A DNA stretch of 64,000 bases from Microbaculum marinisediminis. GTDB taxonomy: Bacteria > Pseudomonadota > Alphaproteobacteria > Rhizobiales > Tepidamorphaceae. Every line of letters starts with the position of its first letter. The first letter of the stretch is position 1. Of the stretch, positions 35,287-42,846 are shown in pieces. The notes below the pieces were generated by a model that made no database searches, was not told the origin of the DNA, and was given only the letters and a program-made list of their open reading frames with translations. The translations under genes were made by a program, and so were the position numbers. The stretch is from contig NZ_JALIDZ010000009.1 of the NCBI RefSeq assembly GCF_025397915.1, positions 156,810 through 220,809 on the forward strand. The letters run 5' to 3'.

Positions 35287-37202
35287 CTTTTTCCCTCGTT
35301 GCGACGGGACGCCGGCGCGCCTTCAAGGGGGCGCCGGCGCGGACACTGACGGGCATCGCAGCCGCCTTTGCCTGTTGGGTTATCTACGCCAACCTTTTCG
35401 TTATCTCGGACCCGCTGGTCCTCGGCATCCTGTTTGTGTCGGGTATCCTGACGCTCCTCTTCCTGGTTATAGGACACTCCCCCTCTGCCCCCGACAATCC
35501 GACGATTATTGATTGGACTCTCTCGGGGTTGAGTCTGGCGTCGGGTGTATTCTTCTTCGTCAATGCGGGCGAGATTTCCGACCGGATCACCCTCCTTGAT
35601 CCGTTCACCGGTCCGCAGTTCTTCTTCGGCACAGCGATCCTGCTTCTTACCCTCGAGGCAACGCGGCGCACGACCGGCGCGGCGCTGACCGGGATCGTAG
35701 CGCTCTTCCTGCTCTACAATTGGTTTGGATACCTGCTACCACCGCCATTCGGCCACGGCATCTCCGAGTTCACCTACCTGCTTGATATTCTCGTGTTCAC
35801 AACAGACGGCGTATTCGGGGTCCCGATCCAGGTCGTCGCAAGCTATGTCTTCCTGTTCGTGATGTTCGGTACCCTTTTGTCGAAGGCCGGCGGTGGCGAC
35901 TTCTTCTTCAACATCGCGTCAGCTGCAACGGGAAACAGCCGAGGAGGCCCGGCGAAGGTCGCAGTCATATCCTCAGGCCTATACGGCACGATGTCGGGCA
36001 GCCCGACTTCGGATGTAGTGGCGACCGGATCGATCACGATTCCCATCATGAAGCGTCTTGGCTACTCCAAGCGCTTCTCCGGCGCCGTTGAGGTGGCGGC
36101 ATCGACGGGCGGTAGCGCCATGCCACCAATTATGGGTTCGGCCGCTTTCATTCTCGCCGAGTTCACCGGGACCCCCTACCGAGAGATCGTTTATGCGGGC
36201 CTCATACCCGCACTCCTCTACTATGTTGGCGTATTTCTTCAGGTGCACCTGCGCGCGGTTCGCGAAGACCTCAAACCGTATTCCGACGCCATTCCCACGC
36301 TCGCTTCTACTTTCGCTTTGGGTTGGCCTTTCCTGATACCGATTGCTGTCATCATAGGTGTTCTGATGGCCGGCTACTCTCCGGTCTTTACCGCCGGAGC
36401 CGGTGCCTTCGCTGTCATCGTCGGTACATTCTTCACCAAGAAGACGCGTATGACGCCATGGCAGATCGTCGAGGCCCTGGGGGAGACAACACTCCGAATC
36501 CTTCCCGTCGCGGGCGCCTGCGCTGCCGCGGGGCTCGTCATTGGCGGGCTCTCGATGACCGGGCTCGGCATGAAGGCCGCTAGCGTGATCATTGAAATTT
36601 CGGGAGGCACCGCGATCATGACGCTGCTGCTTGCGGCAGTGGTCACCATCATCCTTGGGCTTGGGATGCCGACCCCTTCGGCCTACATTTTGGCTGCCGT
36701 CCTGGTCGGGCCTGCGCTGACCAAGATCGGTTACCCAGTCCTCGAAAGCCACATGTTCCTGCTGTACTACGCCATCTTGTCGGCGCTTACGCCGCCAATT
36801 GCGGTCGCCGCCTTGGCTGCAGCGGCAATTGCGGACGAGGATCCATTCGTTATCGCGTTTGACGCGATGCGGCTCGCCGCTGTCGGCTTCCTGTTACCAT
36901 TTGTTTTCATCTGGAACCCGGCGATCCTCGGTCAGGGAACCGCCTTCGAAATCGCCCGTGTCGCAACCGGTGGTGCAATCGCCGCCTGCGCTATTGCGGT
37001 TTCATTTGAGTGGATCAAGCTGGGTAGAAGCGGAGTCACGGCATGGCCAATGCGCGGCGCTCTCGTTGCGGGAGCCACCGCGGCTGTCGCGCCGAACATG
37101 CTCGTAGCGCTCATCGGGAGCACACTAACCGTCGGGATTATGGCCTTCCTCTACATTCAGTCGAGAAACAACCCTGCCCCCGAAACAGCACCTGGTGAAT
37201 AG
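35283..37202 (+). CDS. TAXI-type TRAP permease, fused 4TM-12TM subunits
   Basis: 639 aa membrane protein. The DctQ-like part (about residues 1-170) and the DctM-like part (about 170-630) are fused, as is usual for TAXI systems. DctM motifs: GTMSGSPTSDVVATGSITIP near 235, GGSAMPPIMGSAAFILAEF near 275, and LGLGMPTPSAYI near 455. The start is GTG 35283, overlapping the receptor stop codon. It imports the ligand bound by the TAXI receptor, probably with a cation gradient. Confidence 0.92.
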   Translation: MTFSLVATGRRRAFKGAPARTLTGIAAAFACWVIYANLFVISDPLVLGILFVSGILTLLFLVIGHSPSAPDNPTIIDWTLSGLSLASGVFFFVNAGEISDRITLLDPFTGPQFFFGTAILLLTLEATRRTTGAALTGIVALFLLYNWFGYLLPPPFGHGISEFTYLLDILVFTTDGVFGVPIQVVASYVFLFVMFGTLLSKAGGGDFFFNIASAATGNSRGGPAKVAVISSGLYGTMSGSPTSDVVATGSITIPIMKRLGYSKRFSGAVEVAASTGGSAMPPIMGSAAFILAEFTGTPYREIVYAGLIPALLYYVGVFLQVHLRAVREDLKPYSDAIPTLASTFALGWPFLIPIAVIIGVLMAGYSPVFTAGAGAFAVIVGTFFTKKTRMTPWQIVEALGETTLRILPVAGACAAAGLVIGGLSMTGLGMKAASVIIEISGGTAIMTLLLAAVVTIILGLGMPTPSAYILAAVLVGPALTKIGYPVLESHMFLLYYAILSALTPPIAVAALAAAAIADEDPFVIAFDAMRLAAVGFLLPFVFIWNPAILGQGTAFEIARVATGGAIAACAIAVSFEWIKLGRSGVTAWPMRGALVAGATAAVAPNMLVALIGSTLTVGIMAFLYIQSRNNPAPETAPGE

Positions 37203-37637
37203 TATTGTTCCGATCTCGAAAAGTGGCCTTAGTTCGTGAAACCAGCCTGCCTTCGGTAGTCTGTGCTCAGCCGTCCATGACCGCCGCTCCCAGCAAATTT
37301 GCAGAACCTTCAGCACGCGACCCAGAACAGCGAACTCTACTCGGATAGCGATCAGGTCCATTCGCGCTTCAGTCATAGTCGCCACGCAACCGGGAATTCC
37401 GCGCGCCGCCCTGCCAACTATGGCCGAGCGCTCCGTCAAATCACGAGGCAATCCGCTTCAGCGAAACAGGCTGCCCCCGCGGTTACGTTCAGAACAACAG
37501 AGCATCAAGAACCGTCGTTCATAGCAACGCCCTCGAACGACCACGGCTGACGCCTTGCCGTCTCAGTAATAATATTTCGCGACTCACCTTGTGTCGGATT
37601 TACTTCGTCCGGCTGCAAAGCTCAATTCCGACACCGA
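37203..37637. other. Gap between the phthalate-transporter and quinate modules
   Basis: 435 bp between two convergent genes. Short open frames exist on both strands (for example 37125-37451 minus), but they carry no motif I recognise and lack ribosome binding sites. I see no terminator with a T-tract. It may be degraded sequence marking a module boundary. Confidence 0.4.
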
Positions 37638-38069
37638 CTAGGCAAGGGCGTTTGAAACGGCTCTGAGCGCAAACCGATATCCATCGGCACCAAGTCCCGC
37701 AATCACACCGGTGGCGACCTTGGATACGTAGGAATGGTGATAGTAGGACTCGCGCCGGTGAATGTTGGAGAGGTGGACCTCGATGATCGGCCCTTCGAAC
37801 ATCTTCAGCGCATCCAACAGCGCGATCGACGTGAAGGTGTAGGCGGCAGGGTTGATGACAATGCCGGCGCCGAAATCGATCGCCTCGTGCACCCATTCGA
37901 CCAGCTGTCCCTCATGGTTGGACTGCCGGAATTCGATCGGCCTGTCCGGCAACTCCGCGCGGCACATCGCCTCGACGTCGGCGAGTGTCGCCGAGCCATA
38001 GATGCGGGGCTCTCGGGTGCCGAGCCGGTTCAGGTTCGGCCCGTTCAGTACGTAGATCGGCTTCGTCAT
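37638..38069 (-). CDS. aroQ: Type II 3-dehydroquinate dehydratase
   Basis: 143 aa, the normal length for type II dehydroquinases. The motifs [17 protein letters not shown] (with the catalytic Tyr near residue 24), [28 protein letters not shown] and [12 protein letters not shown] are all present. It converts 3-dehydroquinate to 3-dehydroshikimate. ATG 38069 has AAGGA upstream. It is the last gene of an operon headed by a TRAP receptor and lies near QuiC, so here it probably serves quinate breakdown rather than aromatic amino-acid synthesis. Confidence 0.93.
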   Translation of the reverse strand: MTKPIYVLNGPNLNRLGTREPRIYGSATLADVEAMCRAELPDRPIEFRQSNHEGQLVEWVHEAIDFGAGIVINPAAYTFTSIALLDALKMFEGPIIEVHLSNIHRRESYYHHSYVSKVATGVIAGLGADGYRFALRAVSNALA

Positions 38070-38080
38070 CGCGAAGATCC

Positions 38081-39382
38081 TTATCCGGAGTAGCCCAGCA
38101 GCCGCGGCAGCCAGAGGACGGCGTCCGGCACGAGGGTTATGAAGGCGAGCGCGGCGATTAGCGCCAGCAGGAACGGGAAGACGTCGCGCATGATCGGCCA
38201 CAGGCCGGCACGCGCCACATTGGCGACGACAAACAGCAGAAGGCCGTAGGGCGGCGTGATCAGGCCGATCATCAGGTTGACGACGACGACCACGCCGAAA
38301 TGCACCATGTCGATGCCGAGTGCCTGCGCCGTCGGGACGAAGATCGGGACGATAACGAGAAGGATCGTGATGCCTTCGAGAAGGCAGCCCAGGATCAGCA
38401 GCGTGACATTGACGATCAGCAGGAACCCGAGCGGCGAGAGATCGTAGCCGGATATCAGCGCACTCAGGCTGTTGGGAATATTCTCGATCGTCACCACGTA
38501 GTTGAAGACCAGCGCACCGCCGATCATCAGGCCGATAGAGGCGCTCGAGCGTGCGCTCGACAGGACGGCCCGATAGGCGTCCTTCGCGGACACGTCGCGA
38601 TAGAGCAGGATCGAAATGAGGAAGGCATAGGCGGCCGCGATCGCGGCGGCTTCCGTTGGCGTGGCCACCCCGCCGTAGATGCCGCCGAGCAAGATAACCG
38701 GCATCATCAGCGCCGGGAACGCTCGCACCGTAATCATGGGAAGTCTGCGCAGCACGACCGGGTCTTCGACCGGGAAGCCCTTTCGATGCGCCACGACGGA
38801 ATTGATTGCCATCAGCATCGCGGCCATCAGCAGTCCGGGCACGGCGCCTCCCAGAAACAGGTATCCGATGGACGCGTCGGAAACGAGTGCGAACAGCACC
38901 ATCGGAATCGAAGGCGGGATGATCGGCCCCACCACCGCGGAGGCCGCCGTGATCGCCCCTGCATAGCTGCGGCTATAGCGCCCGTCGCGCGTCATCATTC
39001 CGATGATCAGTCGCCCGACGCCGGCGGCATCCGCGATCGCCGACCCGGACATGCCGGCGAAGATCACGCTCTGCACAACGTTGACGTGGCCGAGACCGCC
39101 GCGGAAGCGCCCGACCAGCGCGTTGCAGAAATCCAGAAGCCGGTTCGACAGGCTGCCGACGTTCATCAACTCGGCCGACAGGATGAAAAGCGGGATGGCG
39201 AGCAGGACGAAGCTGCCGCGAAGCCCTTGCAGAAGCTGTTCGGCCGCGATGGCGAGATCCTGCCCCTGCACCAGCAGGTAGAGGATCGAGCCGCCGATCA
39301 TCGCGTATCCGATCGGCAAACCGAGAACAGCCAGAACCGTTATCGAGGCGAGACAGATCGCAAACGGACTGAACAGACTCAT
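38081..39382 (-). CDS. TRAP transporter large permease (DctM)
   Basis: 433 aa with about 12 membrane segments. DctM signatures: [20 protein letters not shown] near residue 110, [14 protein letters not shown] near 155 and [19 protein letters not shown] near the C-terminus. The ATG overlaps the dctQ stop codon (ATGA). With its partners it probably imports quinate and/or shikimate, judged only by the neighbouring aroQ, quinate/shikimate dehydrogenase and quiC genes. Confidence 0.93.
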   Translation of the reverse strand: MSLFSPFAICLASITVLAVLGLPIGYAMIGGSILYLLVQGQDLAIAAEQLLQGLRGSFVLLAIPLFILSAELMNVGSLSNRLLDFCNALVGRFRGGLGHVNVVQSVIFAGMSGSAIADAAGVGRLIIGMMTRDGRYSRSYAGAITAASAVVGPIIPPSIPMVLFALVSDASIGYLFLGGAVPGLLMAAMLMAINSVVAHRKGFPVEDPVVLRRLPMITVRAFPALMMPVILLGGIYGGVATPTEAAAIAAAYAFLISILLYRDVSAKDAYRAVLSSARSSASIGLMIGGALVFNYVVTIENIPNSLSALISGYDLSPLGFLLIVNVTLLILGCLLEGITILLVIVPIFVPTAQALGIDMVHFGVVVVVNLMIGLITPPYGLLLFVVANVARAGLWPIMRDVFPFLLALIAALAFITLVPDAVLWLPRLLGYSG

Positions 39383-39894
39383 TCGTCCCTCAGGTGAGAG
39401 GGATCGGTGAGATCGGGCGCCCTGCCGCGGATCGCCTCAAAACCGAGCCATGCGTAGCGGACGATCGCGGCGAGAGCGAACAGCACGTATACGGAGAAGA
39501 GATAGTCGAGCCGGATGTCGATATAGGACGCCTTCTCGACCTTCATGAACATCACGTAGTCGACAGTCGCCGGCAGTGAGACAAGCAGGAGCGCGATCAG
39601 CGCCATGGCCGTCACGATCGCGAAACCTCGGCGGGTTCGCCTGGAGACGGCGCTGTAGACGATATCGAAGCGGATCTCGTCGCGCTCGGTGACAACGAAA
39701 GCAGCCCCCCATAACACCAGCCACATCCAGGCAAGCGTGCTGACCTCAAGCGTCCAGCCGACCGGCCAACCGAGCACGTAGCGGAAGAGGATTTGAAGGA
39801 TGAAGGAGACGAAGACGGTCGCGAGCAGAGCGACTGCGACGTTCTCGGCGCGCCGTTTCATCCATCGCAGCAGACGGAGCTGGTTCATGGTCAT
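39379..39894 (-). CDS. TRAP transporter small membrane subunit (DctQ)
   Basis: 171 aa with four predicted membrane helices (about residues 17-37, 48-68, 90-110 and 130-150). It includes the conserved WTLEVSTLAWMWLVLWGAAF stretch seen in many DctQ proteins. It overlaps dctM by 4 bp and lies 109 bp after the receptor gene, a gap that contains a strong hairpin. The start could be either of two nearby ATGs (39894 or 39888). Confidence 0.88.
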   Translation of the reverse strand: MTMNQLRLLRWMKRRAENVAVALLATVFVSFILQILFRYVLGWPVGWTLEVSTLAWMWLVLWGAAFVVTERDEIRFDIVYSAVSRRTRRGFAIVTAMALIALLLVSLPATVDYVMFMKVEKASYIDIRLDYLFSVYVLFALAAIVRYAWLGFEAIRGRAPDLTDPSHLRDE

Positions 39895-39952
39895 CGGCTT
39901 TTTCGCTGGCTCTCACCAGTGTCGAGCGAAAGTAGGCACCCGTCCGGACGTC

Positions 39953-39980
39953 GGTCACCGGCCACATCAGGCTGGTGACC
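39953..39980. repeat. Hairpin in the dctP-dctQ gap of the quinate operon
   Basis: GGTCACCGGCC and GGCTGGTGACC pair over 11 positions with a single mismatch around a 6-base loop (39964-39969). There is no T-tract on the transcribed strand, so it is more likely an mRNA-stabilising hairpin downstream of the receptor gene than a terminator. The first TRAP operon has a hairpin in a comparable place (10702-10722). Confidence 0.55.
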
Positions 39981-40003
39981 CAATTCCCCTCCCCTGACAG
40001 TCT

Positions 40004-40993
40004 TCAGAGGGCGTTGATCTTGTCCAGCATTCCTTCCGGCCAGTCCCTGGCGAAGTCGGATTCGAGATACTTCTGCTGGGCATACTGGCGGAACGCCTCG
40101 ACGTCGGGCTTGTAGACCTTGAGCCCTTGTTCCTTGAAGAAGTCGGCGAGCTTGGCTTCCTCTTCGAGGTGCCTCTGCGTGCTCCAGTCGACGGCCTTGT
40201 TGACCTCGGCTTCGAGCGTCGCCTGCTGCTCCGGTGTCAGCGAATCCCAGGTTTTCTTGGATACCGCGAACAGATCGTAGCCTATCAGGTGGCTGGTCAA
40301 CACGATCTGCGAGGTGACCTCATAGAATTTCATGTTGTAGTCGTTCGGCAGCGGGTTGTCCTGGCCATCGATCGCGCCGGTCTGCAGGCCGGTGTAAACT
40401 TCCGAGTAGGCCATCGGCGTCGGGTTGGCGCCGAGTGCGGAGCCGAGAAACTGCCATGCGTCGCCACCCGGCATTCTCAGCTTGATGCCCGCCATGTCCG
40501 CCGGCGTCTTGATCTCCTTCTCGGGTTTCAGATTCACCTGACGGGTCCCGAAATAGACTGGCGCGATGATACGGATGCCGAGCTTGTCCTCGGCCATCTT
40601 CGTCATTTCCTTGCCAGGCTCGCTGGCGAAGAACGTCTTCAGATGATCGGCGTCGCGGAACAGGTAGGCGGCCGTCAGAACCGACCACTCGGGCAGCTGC
40701 TTGGCGATATCCTGCGGCGCGACGATGCCCGTTTCCAGGTTGCCGCGCTGAAGGGCGACGAGCTCGGTGCCTTGCTTGAAGAGGGTGGCGCCAAAATGCG
40801 GTTCGAGGGTGAACTCACTGGAGAGTGCTTCCTGCAGGTTCCGGATAGCATCGGCGCGGATATCCGTATCCCCGAAGACAGCCGCGAACTTGAGAGTCGG
40901 CTTGTCCTGCGCGGCCGCAGGTCCGGCGACACCGACGGCGGCGAGCATGGCGCAGCCGAGGATGGCGACGCGTCTGTTGATCATCATGGACAT
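40004..40993 (-). CDS. TRAP transporter solute-binding protein (DctP family), probable quinate/shikimate receptor
   Basis: 329 aa. The signal peptide ends PAAA-QD at about residue 29. The DctP core includes ADMAGIKLRMPGGDAWQFLG and PTPMAYSEVYTGLQTGAIDG. GGGAGG precedes ATG 40993 by 8 nt. It is the first gene of the operon dctP-Q-M-aroQ, preceded by the 41052-41080 operator. The quinate/shikimate assignment rests on the neighbours, not on the binding-site residues. Confidence 0.9.
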   Translation of the reverse strand: MSMMINRRVAILGCAMLAAVGVAGPAAAQDKPTLKFAAVFGDTDIRADAIRNLQEALSSEFTLEPHFGATLFKQGTELVALQRGNLETGIVAPQDIAKQLPEWSVLTAAYLFRDADHLKTFFASEPGKEMTKMAEDKLGIRIIAPVYFGTRQVNLKPEKEIKTPADMAGIKLRMPGGDAWQFLGSALGANPTPMAYSEVYTGLQTGAIDGQDNPLPNDYNMKFYEVTSQIVLTSHLIGYDLFAVSKKTWDSLTPEQQATLEAEVNKAVDWSTQRHLEEEAKLADFFKEQGLKVYKPDVEAFRQYAQQKYLESDFARDWPEGMLDKINAL

Positions 40994-41051
40994 GCTATTT
41001 TCCTCCCGTTTAGAGCGGACTTCCGAGAGTCCACCGTTCCTTTTCTCGATA

Positions 41052-41080
41052 ATGGACGAAATAGTTAGTTTACGTCAATT
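41052..41080 (-). promoter_or_regulatory. Promoter/operator element, copy 1, upstream of the dctP-aroQ operon
   Basis: Nearly identical to 42097-42124. Read on the minus strand it contains TTGACG (-35), then TAAACTAACTATTTCGTC, then CATTAT (-10, 18 bp spacer). GACG and CGTC form its outer inverted arms. A TetR dimer bound here would cover the promoter. The TetR gene at 42160 is the obvious candidate. Confidence 0.65.
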
Positions 41081-41108
41081 CGGATCGGCACCTGTCTTGC
41101 CTCCATTG

Positions 41109-41996
41109 CTACCTCGCGCCGAAATGTGCGGCCATTTGAACGGGATCGGGGTCGACCCCCGTGATCAGCCTGAACGCCATCACGGCCTGGAAGATCGCCA
41201 TTCCCGCTCCCGGCAGAACCTGGCTGCCAATCGCCCGCGCGGCTTTCAGCAGTTCCGTCTCGGCCGGGAAATACACAATGTCGGCAACCCACTGATCCGG
41301 ACGCAGCCAATCGACCGGCAACGGCGTGCCCGGGTACTTGGCCATGCCAACCGGTGTCGCGTTCACCACGCCCGAGGCGCTTGCAACTGCAGCTTCGAGG
41401 TCCGTCGTATCGGCGATACGGTCTGCGCCGTAGGTTTCCCCTATGTGTTTCGAGAGGCGGATGGACTTGCCCGGGTCCGTATCCGCGATCGCAATTCGCC
41501 CCGCGCCAAGATCGAGAAGCGCCTTGGCGACAGCCAGACCGGCTCCTCCCGCGCCAAGAAGCACGACCGTATCGAGCCGTGGCGCGTGGAGGCCGCGCCG
41601 AAAACTCTCTGCGAAGCCCCAGCAGTCGGTATTGTGGCCGATAGCGCCTGAGGGGCCGAACACCACAGTGTTCACCGCTCCGATGACGTCCGCGTCTGCA
41701 GACAGGCCGTCGAGGCAGGAAATAACGCGTTCCTTGAATGGGTGCGTGACGTTCAGTCCTGCATAGCCTTCGCGCCCCAGCTTTTCGACTAGCATGGGCA
41801 GATCGGAATCACTCGCTCCGAGGATATCGAAATCGAACAGGTGGTATTCATAGTCGAGCCCGAGACGCGTGCCTTCCGCCACATGCATGCGAGGGCTCAG
41901 GGACTGCTGGATACCGCGGCCGACCAGTCCTGCTCGCAACGCCACGCTGGCGTCGGAAAGACCAATCTCGTCGTGAACCGCCGTGTCCGATTTCAA
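41109..41996 (-). CDS. Quinate/shikimate dehydrogenase (AroE family)
   Basis: 295 aa from TTG 41996 (GAGG 9 nt upstream); no ATG gives a reasonable N-terminus and the start is uncertain. The SLSPRMH substrate-binding motif, catalytic Lys in NVTHPFK, Asp in GHNTDCWGF, and the nucleotide loop LLGAGGAG are intact. It oxidises quinate and/or shikimate to the 3-dehydro compound, probably with NAD+. The context with quiC and a transporter favours a catabolic YdiB/QuiB-like role over biosynthetic AroE. It lies 115 bp downstream of the dctP promoter region and has its own promoter at 42097. Confidence 0.85.
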   Translation of the reverse strand: MKSDTAVHDEIGLSDASVALRAGLVGRGIQQSLSPRMHVAEGTRLGLDYEYHLFDFDILGASDSDLPMLVEKLGREGYAGLNVTHPFKERVISCLDGLSADADVIGAVNTVVFGPSGAIGHNTDCWGFAESFRRGLHAPRLDTVVLLGAGGAGLAVAKALLDLGAGRIAIADTDPGKSIRLSKHIGETYGADRIADTTDLEAAVASASGVVNATPVGMAKYPGTPLPVDWLRPDQWVADIVYFPAETELLKAARAIGSQVLPGAGMAIFQAVMAFRLITGVDPDPVQMAAHFGAR

Positions 41997-42096
41997 GGCC
42001 GCGCGCCTCGTGTTTTCAGGGCCTTGCGGGACGCCGCCGCTCCTGCATCCCGGCCTAAGACGACCAGCCCGCCTGGATCGCAGGGCGCCCCAAACT

Positions 42097-42124
42097 ATGG
42101 ACGAACCAGTTAGTTTAGTCAATT
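42097..42124 (-). promoter_or_regulatory. Promoter/operator element, copy 2, between quinate dehydrogenase and tetR
   Basis: ATGGACGAA-xx-AGTTAGTTTA followed by GTCAATT, matching copy 1 at all but three or four positions. On the minus strand it reads TTGACT - 17 bp - CATAGT, a promoter for the dehydrogenase gene, with GAC...GTC arms. It also sits about 40 bp upstream of the divergent tetR start, consistent with autoregulation. Confidence 0.65.
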
Positions 42125-42159
42125 ATAGGACTATCGCGAGAAGGAGAACCCTCGCCGTC

Positions 42160-42816
42160 ATGACGATTGAGACGATCACGAAAAGGACTGCGCCGAGCCG
42201 GACGAACGATCCGGAGGGCACGAAACGCAACATCATCGAGGTGGCGACGAAGGAGTTCGCGCAAAATGGGCTTTCTGGCGCGCGCATCGACGAGATCGCC
42301 GCCAAGACCAAGTCCAGCAAGCGGATGATCTACTACTACTTCGGCGACAAGGACGGCCTCTATCTCAAGGTTCTCGAGGACGCCTACAGCCGGATGCGGA
42401 TGACCGAGGCCGCGCTCGATCTCGAGGATCTGCCGCCGGCCGAGGCGCTGGCGAAGCTTGTCCGTTTCACGTTCGACCACCACAACGGCCACGAGGACTT
42501 CATCCGCCTGGTGATGATCGAGAACATTCATCACGGCGAGTTCCTCGCGAAGTCATCCGTAATTCAGAAGCTCAACGTGACGGCCATCGACGCCGTTCGC
42601 CGCCTCTACGGACGCGGTGTCGAACAGGGTGTGTTCCGCGCTGGCCTCGATCCGATCGAAGTGCACTGGCAGATCAGCGCGCTGTGTTTCTTCAACGTCT
42701 CCAACCGGGCAACCTTCTCCCAGATTTTCAAGCGGGACCTCGGATCGAGGAAATCGCTCGATTCCCTTCGCGAAGCAGTGGTCGAGATGGTCGTCCGGCA
42801 TCTCAAGGCAGACTGA
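42160..42816 (+). CDS. TetR-family regulator of the quinate/shikimate module
   Basis: 218 aa. The N-terminal helix-turn-helix is clear (residues about 22-65: EFAQNGLSGARIDEIAAKTK followed by SSKRMIYYYFGDKDGLY). The C-terminal ligand-binding domain is normal in length. ATG 42160 follows AAGGAG at about 13 nt. It lies between the dehydrogenase gene (divergent) and quiC (30 bp downstream, same strand). The two near-identical 28-29 bp elements at 41052 and 42097 are its predicted operators, with an aromatic-pathway intermediate as inducer (inference). Confidence 0.88.
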   Translation: MTIETITKRTAPSRTNDPEGTKRNIIEVATKEFAQNGLSGARIDEIAAKTKSSKRMIYYYFGDKDGLYLKVLEDAYSRMRMTEAALDLEDLPPAEALAKLVRFTFDHHNGHEDFIRLVMIENIHHGEFLAKSSVIQKLNVTAIDAVRRLYGRGVEQGVFRAGLDPIEVHWQISALCFFNVSNRATFSQIFKRDLGSRKSLDSLREAVVEMVVRHLKAD

Positions 42817-42846
42817 CCAGCAACTGGAGGAATGCGGACAACTGCG

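Noticed and set aside
37638..38069. AroQ as a biosynthetic housekeeping enzyme
   Set aside because: It is the last gene of a TRAP operon beside QuiC and a quinate/shikimate dehydrogenase, so a catabolic role is more likely, though dual use cannot be excluded.
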